Origin: Meghimatium bilineatum
Taxonomy: Eukaryota > Mollusca > Gastropoda > Stylommatophora > Philomycidae
Direction of reading: 5' to 3'
Assembly: GCA_034231615.1 (NCBI GenBank)
Contig: CM067322.1
Span: 102,447,587 to 102,511,586, forward strand
Length of the DNA: 64,000 bases
Shown: positions 55,610 through 64,000 of the stretch, in pieces
Numbering within the stretch: the stretch's first letter is position 1
Layout of the letters: every line of letters starts with the position of its first letter
Notes under the pieces: generated by a model
What the model saw: the letters and a program-made list of their open reading frames with translations, nothing else
What the model was told of the DNA's origin: nothing
Databases searched by the model: none
Translations under genes and position numbers: made by a program

Positions 55610-56470
55610 AGGCTGTCTGCCCCACCTATTAGAATGTGGAAGGTAAAACTGTGCGACAATTGTCTGCCCCACCTATTAGAATGTCGAACCGCCCGTGTGT
55701 TGCCGGGGCCCGAAAGGGGAGTAAAGAATAGCAACACTGTTTACCTTCTATGCATGTCGTAAAAGGCGAATAAGGAGGTTATGGAATGGAGTTGGCTGCC
55801 CCATTCCATATAGGGTCAGTGACTCAAAGACATGCTAAAGTCGGATGTGTCAGACCGAAATGCGCAAATATCACAGCAATGCTGTAAACCATGACACGAC
55901 GTGTTCCGTTTCCGGACTACATCCTGCTAATCTGCAGTAGTTTGAGAATGAACGCAGAAGAAGAAGAAGAAGAAGAATGTCGAACGTAAAACTGTGCAAC
56001 AATTGTCTGCCCCACCTATTAGATTGTCGAACGTAAAACTGTGCAACAATTGTCTGCCCCGCCTATTAGAATGTCGTATGTAAAACTCTGCAACAATTTG
56101 TCTGCCCCACCTATTAGAATGTCGAACGTAAAATGTGAAAAAATTGTCTGCCTGACCTATTAGAATGTCGAACGTAAAACTGTGCAACAATTGTCTGCCC
56201 CACCTATTAGAATGTCGTATGTAAAACTGTGCAACAACTGCTTGCCCCACCTATTAGAATGTCGGATGTAAAACTGTGCAACAATTGTCTGCCCCACCTA
56301 TTAGAATGTCGGATGTAAAACTGTGCAACTATTTTCTGCCCCGCCTATTAGAATGTCGTATGTAAAACTGTGCAACAACTGCTTGCCCCACCTATTAGAA
56401 TGTCGGATGTAAAACTGTGCAACAATTGTCTGCCCCGCCTATTAGAATGTCGAACGTAAAACTGCAACAA
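55610..56470. repeat. 47-bp minisatellite, about 12 copies, split by a SINE
   Basis: Units AATGTCGAACGTAAAACTGT and GCAACAATTGTCTGCCCCAC, then CTATTAG; interrupted at 55690-55974. Confidence 0.94.
55690..55974 (+). mobile_element. Full-length GAA-tail SINE-like element (285 bp) with 11-bp target duplication
   Basis: GAATGTCGAAC flanks it at 55679-55689 and 55975-55985. The body begins CGCCCGTGTGTTGCCGGGGC, passes TGTCGTAAAAGGCGAATAAG, GGAGTTGGCTGCC, GATGTGTCAGACCGAAATGC and CCGGACTACATCCTGCTAAT, and ends in (GAA)n. No clear tRNA A and B boxes are seen at the head, so its promoter type is open. Confidence 0.9.
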
Positions 56471-56834
56471 TCCATAAAAAGAAAATAATTGAAGCATATC
56501 ATGGGTAGGAGTTTTGTCAAAAACAGCAGGCAACATCTCTCAGACCCGAGTAACTCAAAGATTCAGGGAAGTAAAGTCTCCGCTAAAATAATGTGTGCGA
56601 CTTCAGTGGAGACAACAAAACAGAAACTTTAGCCCGAGCAAAGCAACATTATTAAAGTGTAAAGAAATGAACATGCCACAATATTTCGACCAGAATAGTA
56701 CAAAATGATATAAAAAAAACACACCGAATCGGTATCAGCAATCTAGCGGCCTCCATCTAGACACAGAATGCCTACTACAAGATTGTTCCAATTTGGCTGT
56801 TCACAGAACGACAATCTGTCACACATGAGCTTCT

Positions 56835-57480
56835 CATCAAAACAATTTGTGGGGAACCCGATATCCTTTTCCCAGGTGGTTTGTTATCCACTCTTGCAGT
56901 TAAGCGTAGGGGTGATTGGAGCTCAAGCTTGCGATCTAAAGCCAAATGTGTGGCCTCGGTTGTGTTATAACCGTGTCTGTTCAGGATGTCCATAACGTTT
57001 TCTATCCATCTTTTTCAGGGTCTTCCTCTGGCTTTGTACCTCAATTTCATTTGGTTATATGCTGTACGGGCAGCTTATCGTGATGCATTCTCATAATGTG
57101 GTCAAATAACTTGATCTGTTATCTTTCTATGTAATCTATACAATGTGTTGTACCTATTCTTTCCCTGATATCTTCATTTCGTATTCTATCAAGCCTGGTG
57201 ACCCCGGCAGCTTTCCTCAAGCATTTCATCTCACATGTCACTATCTTTCTGTAATGTGAAGATGAGAGAGACCAGGTTTGGCACTGGTAACACAGTGTTG
57301 GTAGGAATATACTGTAAATCATTTGTCTTTTAACTTCCATCTCGATCTTGGGATGCAGAAGTAGTAGTGACAGTTGGTATGTTACTGCATTTACCTCTTG
57401 ACATCTCATCTCTATTTTTCTATCGAGGCTTCCATTTTCTGTGAAAATACCACCGAGATATTTGAACTCTGTTACTTAAT
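56835..57480 (-). pseudogene. LINE reverse transcriptase C-terminal relic
   Basis: The minus strand gives MRCQEVNAVTYQLSLLLLHP, LPTLCYQCQTWSLSS, MKCLRKAAGVTRLDRIRNED, RERIGTT, then a frame shift and DILNRHGYNTTEATHLALDR. The LRKAAGVTRLDRIRNE block is a typical LINE RT C-terminal motif. No catalytic box remains. Confidence 0.75.
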
Positions 57481-57955
57481 GAACGTTTCACACGAAAACG
57501 GACGATTGATCTTTTTTTTTTTACGGTAAAACTCCTTCGTTAAGGTAATCACTTCTACGGCCACGATCAATATTGGACTGGATGTTTGACAATTGATCGT
57601 GTAAGTTGTGTAGTAGCATACACACGTCATCAGTTGTTGTGTAGTATCAGTAATACAAGATGCCTTAAAACAAACCACTCAACAAACTCAAAAATATGAA
57701 CAATATTGGAACAATTGATCGCATAAAAAGTAGTATAAGAGAGCATAGGTACATCATCCTTTTGAACTTCCTCAACAGTAGTGTCAGTTACAATAAGGGC
57801 ATCAGTAGGAACAAAGTTAGAAATATCAGAGTGTTTTAATTGTGAAGGTAGTTATATACATATTGGCTCTGTGGGTAGAAATTATGTCCTCGTTTGGGTG
57901 TATAATAAAAACAGGTATAAATTATGTCCTTGTTTGTATAATCAAGGTAGAAATA
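57481..57955. other. No gene recognised
   Basis: Unassigned AT-rich sequence upstream of calpain 2. Confidence 0.4.
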
Positions 57956-57957
57956 AA

Positions 57958-58205
57958 GCTTGCTTATTAATCATATATAAATTACTTATTAATCGCATAT
58001 AAATTACTTGTTAATCACATATAAATTACTTACTAATTACATATAAATTACTTATTAATCGCATATGAATTACTTATTAATCACATATAAATTACTTATT
58101 AATCACATATAAATTACTTATTAATCACATATAAATTACTTATTAATCACATATAAATTACTTATTAATCACATATAAATTACTTGTTAATCATATATAA
58201 ATTAG
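57958..58205. repeat. 24-bp minisatellite, about 10 copies
   Basis: Units CTTATTAATCACATATAAAT then TACT, ending 30 bp before the acceptor of the calpain 2 exon. Confidence 0.93.
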
Positions 58206-58236
58206 GCATACGTAACTATTTTTATGTTATTTTCAG

Positions 58237-58373
58237 GATCATTTCGCCTGTGTTGTGAAGACTTCAAGGCAAGAACCTTCAAGTAGAGAAATAAGCAACC
58301 AGTGAAAGTGTGCAGCACAGCTTGTAGGATTCTCATATTCTAGAATATTCTGTAACGTCATCTAGACAGCACC
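58237..58373 (+). other. 5' UTR part of the second calpain's exon
   Basis: A pyrimidine-rich acceptor (TTATGTTATTTTCAG) ends at 58236, so the coding exon probably begins here with 137 bp of untranslated leader and at least one noncoding exon lies upstream. No in-frame ATG precedes 58374. Confidence 0.55.
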
Positions 58374-58730
58374 ATGAACAGCATGTTTAAGAAGTTTGGT
58401 CAGATGAAGGAAGAGTTTGATAAGTACCGTAAGGAATTTGACAACATTAAATATCGAGGAAGTCGAAAAAAAGTCGGTGCAAGCACCCCTGTTGCAGTAG
58501 ATGCTACTAATTATTTAATATCGGACCGTCCTATTCCTGGTCGAGGTGTACTGCCCAGGTTACAACGCAAGAATCCTTTTGCTAGCTTAGCACATCAGAA
58601 ATACGACGAGATCAAGGCGAAGTGCCTGGCAGAAGGAATTTCTTTTGAGGATCCAGAGTTCGAAGCTGAGGATACATCTATTTTCTTCAGCAGCGCCCCA
58701 CCTCGAAAATTTGAATGGAAGCGCCCACAT
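58374..58730 (+). CDS. Second calpain, first coding exon (rest outside window)
   Basis: This exon encodes 119 residues from an ATG in a good context (CACCATGA) to a GTAAGT donor at 58731, ending in phase 0. Residues 1-70 are Lys/Arg-rich (MNSMFKKFGQMKEEFDKYRK, then IKYRGSRKK) and could form a short amphipathic helix. From about residue 71 the calpain core begins: LAHQKYDEIKAKCLAEGISF, EDPEFEAEDTSIFFS, APPRKFEWKRPH. The same block in calpain 1 is YEFEKVRLDYLRRG to FRIDWMRAK, so this is a separate and more conventional paralogue. No catalytic residues are encoded yet, and no later exon is recognised before 64000, so intron 1 exceeds 5.2 kb. Orientation is head to head with calpain 1. Confidence 0.9.
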
Positions 58731-58794
58731 GTAAGTTTTTAGCAAAACCTGTACAATTATCTTCATTTTGTATATTGTAAAATTACATCTACCG

Positions 58795-59145
58795 TGTGCT
58801 CCAAAATCATATATTTCATGGTGCCCGTTTGTTTATCGTGTGCTACTATGCGATATATTTCATGGTGCCCGTTTGTTTATCGTGTGCTACTATGCGATAT
58901 ATTTCATGGTGCCCGTTTGTTTATCGTGTGCTACTATGCGATATATTTCATGGTGCCCATTTCATTTATTTACAGTGTGTATCCAACGCCATATATTTCA
59001 TGGTGCCCTTTTGTTTACCATGTGCTTTAAAGCGATATGTTTCATGGTGCCCGTTTGTTTACCGTGTGCGCCAACGCCATATATTCCACGTTTTCCTTTT
59101 GTTTACCGTGTGCTCCAACGCCATATATTTCATGATACCCCTTTG
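58795..59145. repeat. 44-bp minisatellite, about 8 copies, in calpain 2 intron 1
   Basis: Units ATATTTCATGGTGCCCGTTT and GTTTATCGTGTGCTACTATG, more diverged to the right. It starts 65 bp after the exon donor. Confidence 0.93.
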
Positions 59146-59159
59146 TTTACGTTGTTGGA

Positions 59160-59300
59160 TTTATCAGCACTGTAAATACATTTTCAGCAAGGAGGCGATT
59201 TTATCTATCAGCACTGTAGATACATTTTCAGCAAGGAGGTGATTTTATCTATCAGCACTGTAAATACATTTTCAGCAAGGAGGCGATTTTATCTAGAAAA
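59160..59300. repeat. 44-bp tandem repeat, 3 copies
   Basis: Units CAAGGAGGCGATTTTATCTA and TCAGCACTGTAAATACATTT. Confidence 0.93.
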
Positions 59301-59384
59301 AGGACATTCGCCCCCATCTTCGTGTGCATTTCTCTCTGACGAAACATTTGATAACCTGTTTTTGTAAAAAAAAAAAAAAACCTG

Positions 59385-59535
59385 AAGGGGTTCCACGAAA
59401 GAGAACAAGACGCAGACTAAAACTACGATGGATACAAGATATCATACCTTCTGAACATGACACTGGAAAAGGCTTGGGAGCTCGCAGAGAATCAAGAGGC
59501 ATAAAGAGTGGCAACGATAACAATGTTCTATAAAA
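59385..59535 (+). pseudogene. LINE reverse transcriptase extreme C-terminus
   Basis: RKRTRRRLKLRWIQDI followed in another frame by MTLEKAWELAENQEA and RVATITML resembles the RPRKRW-DDI-AWELAxDREAWR end of LINE RTs. Confidence 0.55.
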
Positions 59536-60378
59536 AGACACGTCACATAGACATAAAGCCAGCGTAGCGTAGCGTGAATATTTAGAGTGGGGACACAGTG
59601 TGAGCTTTTTTTAAAAATAGACATGTATATCTCCCCATTTACCCCACCAGAAACAGATATTTACGGTCTTAAATAAAATAATAATTTTAAAAAAATACGT
59701 TATATAATCTTGTAATATTGTTGAATCCGTTCACAGAAAACTGTCAAGATATTATCCAGAACACATTGGTTTATTGACTAACGCACTATTGGTCATTAAA
59801 TAACGCAGTTCCCCACGCCACAGAAAAAACGCAGAGCCATATTGTCGTGATGACGTCACATTGTAACAGATAGGGGCTTTCCAGTTCAGAGAACTAATCA
59901 TCATAAATTATTTCGTAGCGCATAATTGGTCTGAAGCCAGCGTCTGAAGGAAAACGTGAATCGTTATTAAAAGATAAAAGGTCAGATCCTTAGTAGTGAA
60001 TGAACGTTGCCGCTGTAAACGGAATCTCACGCCGAATCGTTGTGGCATCAAGGACAGATAACTGTCAAAACACGAATGAACCTGTGATTATCCTTCTCTA
60101 TTGTTTATTGTCCACAACTAAACGTGTGTGTGTGTGTGTGTGCTATTTGAGTTGTTTAATCCAGCATTTTGGCGTCTATTGACTCTACATCACTGATAAA
60201 AGCACCATCAAGCATGTTTATAGTGAATAGTTCACACATCTTTTTTCTCTATGTGGGTTTCGAATTTTTACATCGTATGTTATTTCAACCGGAAACACAT
60301 CTGTGACCTCCGGTTATTATTCAATCTTGGCCTTATAAATGTGTAGAAAGTGTCTCGTAACTCATGGAGCTTCACGTT
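59536..60378. other. No gene; short GT microsatellite
   Basis: (GT)9 at 60124-60142; otherwise unassigned intron sequence. Confidence 0.4.
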
Positions 60379-60893
<515 letters not shown>

Positions 60894-61043
60894 AATATCC
60901 AAATACTGATACAAATCCTAAGTCAAATCCAAATACTATTCAAAAATCCGAATCCAAATCCTAATCTAAATCCTAATCTAATCGAATTCTAAATCTAATT
61001 CTAATCATAATTCTAAATATAAATCTATTCTAATATTATATAA

Positions 61044-62373
61044 TCATGTTGCCACTGGGAAAACACATGGTCTGAAAAGGGTTACTTTAGTTTTGTTATT
61101 ACTACTTTGCCATAGCTTTCTCATTTGTGTTAATTTGAGTGTTGCAATTGCGAGTCTTCTTATAATCTCGACTGAACAATCTCCGGAACTGTTTATATTT
61201 GCTGCCAGATATTCAAATTTGTTTACACATTTTAGCTCTATATTGTCTGTGTTGATTATTGGTTTCATCTTTGTTTTGTCTGTTGTCATAATTTGTTGTT
61301 TTTGTGCGTTTAGATATAGATTTTGGATCTTGCTGTATTTCTTTGTTGTTGTGATTAGCTGTTTCAGTAACTCAGGATGTGTAGTAAGGAGGACTGTGTC
61401 ATCTGCATATCTTATTTCTGGAATCTTGTACCCACCGATATATTTTGCATGAAACTTATTTTCCTCTAGTTCTTCACTTACATTTCTCATTATTTTTTCT
61501 GCATAGATGTTAAAAAGATAAGGGGATAGAGTGCACCTCTGTCTCACTCCACTTTGAACAGCGAACCATTCAGATGTTTCTCCCTCCACTCTTACTGCTG
61601 CTTGTTGTTCGTGATATAGTGTTTCAATAAGATGTACTAGATGTTTGGGGAAGCCCATGTCTCCCATGATGGACTACAACAGGTGATGTTTAACAAAACC
61701 AAAAGCCTTGGTGTAGTCTATAAAACACATGTAGATCTAAGCTGTATTATCTACATTTCACAATTATATTCCTCATGTTGAATATGTGGTCTCTTGTTCC
61801 TCTTCCTGCTCGAAAACCGGTTTGAACTTCATGAATTTCTGTTTCTAATTTGTATACTTCTCATTATGATCTGCAGCAGTATTTGCTGACTTGACAAATT
61901 AGTGCTACTGTTCTATAGTTGGTACATACTTGAATGTCTCCTTTCTTTGGCAATCGTATGTATATTGACTTTCAGCCATATTTCACTTTTCCATATCTTG
62001 CTGCATAAAGTATGGTATATTTGAACACTGGAATCTCCACTGGCTTGTATCATCTCTGATGTTACTCCGTCGTTACCTGGAGCTTTTCCATTTTCTCAGA
62101 TTTCTGATTGAATATCTGACCTCTTCTATTGTAGGTTCTGGATCTTGTTCTAATTCATTGATGCTCTCATTTGTAGATTAGGTTGTTCATTGATACATTT
62201 TCCTGACAGTATTCCTTCCATCTTGTGAAGAATATCTGTTTTCTCTGTTATGATATTCCCTTTTTTATCTTTTAGTATTGGAGATGCGGGCTTGAAGTTA
62301 TTCTGTTGTAATGTTCTTATAAAATTGTACATATTCTTGTTATTTCCTTGTTATCTTTGTTCATCGATTTCTC
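61044..62373 (-). pseudogene. Degenerate LINE reverse transcriptase relic (calpain 2 intron)
   Basis: The minus strand reads MYNFIRTLQQNNFKPASPIL near 62330, then FIDYTKAFGFV-like, MGDMGFPKHLVHLIETLYHE, VQSGVRQRCTLSPYLFNIYA (motif B) and EIRYADDTVLLTTHPELLKQ (YADD intact), then KCVNKFEYLAANINSSGDCS. Frames break upstream of 61667, and the part after residue LFRPC is lost. It continues upstream at 63017-63130 beyond an insertion. Confidence 0.85.
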
Positions 62374-62387
62374 TACACGTCTTCATT

Positions 62388-63002
62388 GGTTGGTTGGTTG
62401 GTTGCTGATCCAGCCGTCCATGGGCTCACGCCCTTTGACCCAATGCCAATAAAATGATATTATATTGCTGGGAAGTCTGTGGATTTTTGGTCCACTCCGG
62501 GCCAGAGCCAGATAATAACTATCACACCACCAGGAAGGTAGGTTTCAACCGTTGCACTGTTCCTCACTGTAGCCAAGATATGGTTCACTGTGCTCATTCC
62601 CCGCCACCAATTGGCTACTGGTTATGCCGAACTTCTCTATTGCTCCAGACATGCAACCAAATGTTCAAGTCTAAAGGATTGTCACTTCCTGAGTCACTGT
62701 GTCTCTACGATGGGCCTCAGCCATAGGAAAAAACAGTTCTGTCAGTTACCTCCTCCCCAGTGCTGCGCAGTACATCTCTGGCTCCCTCTCAATCACGGAG
62801 GGTGCATACATATATACAAATAACAAAGCATAAAACACATTACAACAACAAAATAAAATCATAATTGTATAGATGACATTCCATGAAGCTTCTATAAGAA
62901 GATAACCACAATATAAAGGCATGTCATCTACTAAGGTTTTCTGTTGCATGGGTGGTTTGTCTAGTGAGCCATTGGTGAGACCCACAGACGCAACCGCATG
63001 CA
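62388..63002 (-). mobile_element. 615-bp retroelement inserted in the LINE relic, 14-bp target duplication
   Basis: TACACGTCTTCATT flanks it at 62374-62387 and 63003-63016. Its minus strand ends in (AACC)n. No RT motif is present, so it may be the 3' part of a longer element or a nonautonomous one. The relative at 18670-19115 has the same order of blocks. Confidence 0.88.
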
Positions 63003-63016
63003 TACACGTCTTCATT

Positions 63017-63130
63017 ATGTATTGTTGTTTGTCATTCCTAATTAGTTTCTAATTTGTTTGGATAGTTCCCTGTAGTTTGACTGACTTTTCCCTGCGGTCT
63101 TGCATCTCCTTGTATCTTCAATTAAGTTCA
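63017..63130 (-). pseudogene. Upstream continuation of the split LINE relic
   Basis: The minus strand reads YKEMQDRREKSVKLQ and RNDKQQYIMKTC, the linker before the RT domain in such LINEs, and joins 62373 once the insertion is removed. Confidence 0.6.
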
Positions 63131-63610
63131 TTGTTTATGAGTGATTAGGGTTTAAAATGTTTGACACAATTAAGCATGGGGTCCCGTGATTCTTAACAGT
63201 TTGTTGACATGAATAAAAAAAATTGAAATTTTGGGTTTGACCAATACTTTACTGAAAATATATTTCATGTTGGAATAGAATTTATATACTGTAAAGACAA
63301 TAGCTGGAACTGAAGTCAAATCGTTTTCCAGATACAGGTTTATAAACAGCAGCAAATATTTGGAAACTCTATAAAATGTTACGTTCATGTAAGCAAAATG
63401 CCAAGAGGGACGGGACAGCGGGAACATGCCGTACAAACACAAACATGGCCTGACAGCCACAGCTGTTTCTCACTAGCTACGCCCGTACTTTAAAGCGCAG
63501 GGCTGCCATACTGATTTATTTTAAGTCACATTTTAAAAGTATGACTTTGTTATAATTTTTTTCCATCAGATAATTGATTTTGCATGTTTTTTGGCGTTTA
63601 AAAATTAGTT
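63131..63610. other. No gene recognised
   Basis: Unassigned intron sequence. Confidence 0.4.
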
Positions 63611-63614
63611 GCGT

Positions 63615-63760
63615 GAAATAAAAATTGTCGACCCACTATTTCAGTAAGAACACATGCGATTTCTGCATTAAAAAAAATTTAGGACCCACTATATCAATAA
63701 GAGTACATACTATTTCTGCTTAAAAAAATAATTGTCGACCTATATTTCAGTAAGAACATC
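63615..63760. repeat. Degenerate tandem repeat of about 65 bp, 2-3 copies
   Basis: GTCGACCCACTATTTCAGTA and AGAACACATGCGATTTCTGC with A-rich spacers. Confidence 0.75.
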
Positions 63761-63764
63761 TGAT

Positions 63765-64000
63765 ATACGAGTTCGTAATATCTGATCTAGCTAGACTCCG
63801 TTGTTAGATCTGATCTAGTTACACTCCGCTGTTAGATCTGATCTAGTTCGACTCCGTTGTTAGATCTGATCTAGTTAGACTCCGTTGTTAGATCTGATCT
63901 AGTTCGACTCCGTTGTTAGATCTGATCTAGTTAGACTCCGTTGTTAGATCTGATCTAGTTAGACTCCGTTGTTAGATCTGATCTAGTTAGACTCCGTTGT
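63765..64000. repeat. 28-bp minisatellite, 8 or more copies, cut by the window edge
   Basis: Units TTAGATCTGATCTAGTTAGA then CTCCGTTG; AGATCTGATCT is itself an imperfect palindrome. Confidence 0.95.

Noticed and set aside
55927..56536. Minus-strand frames with LLHSFTFDILIGGAD repeats
   Set aside because: Frames of the 47-bp array.

Overview
This is eukaryotic, animal-type DNA: split genes with GT-AG introns, several LINE families with reverse transcriptase, short GAA-tailed SINE-like repeats, and a very heavy load of minisatellites and microsatellites. The repeat style suggests an invertebrate, perhaps a mollusc or another lophotrochozoan, but that placement is a guess. No bacterial operon, CRISPR array or rRNA gene is visible.

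Only two host genes can be supported, and both are calpains. The first lies on the minus strand from 7560 leftwards and runs out of the window at position 1. Six coding exons rebuild a 190-residue low-complexity leader and a cysteine-protease core with the Cys, His and Asn triad. The Trp that normally follows Asn-Pro is His. The second is on the plus strand: its first coding exon (58374-58730) encodes an N-terminal linker and the start of the protease core, and the rest lies beyond 64000. The two genes are head to head about 51 kb apart.

Layout. 1-7560: calpain 1, its introns holding a 46-bp array, SINE copies, a 57-bp array and LINE ends. 7561-11330: upstream region, then a 5'-truncated LINE inserted in a 39-bp array. 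11330-15535: a 4-kb minisatellite of 21-bp units. 15536-22590: unassigned DNA, a LINE carrying a 19-bp array and another element carrying a 38-bp array. 22590-34075: degraded LINEs, a tRNA-like 46-bp array, SINEs, a MITE-like palindrome and 26-, 27-, 28-, 32- and 42-bp arrays. 34200-47500: more LINEs, including one nested in an older copy of its own family, a Penelope-like repeat and many arrays. 47540-49970: an I-type LINE relic with RT and RNase H. 50000-58236: a 586-bp palindromic element, arrays, a SINE with a target-site duplication, and a LINE relic. 58237-64000: calpain 2 exon and intron, with a 510-bp compound tetranucleotide tract and a LINE split by another insertion.

The main pattern is that tandem arrays repeatedly arise inside or at the edge of dispersed elements. 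The array unit can be matched to one short segment of the parent element in a LINE (19 bp), a SINE (57 bp), an unclassified element (38 bp) and a tRNA-like sequence (46 bp). Conversely, LINEs and SINEs have landed in arrays with clean target-site duplications. A recurrent hairpin motif resembling the hammerhead ribozyme of Penelope-like elements occurs six times.
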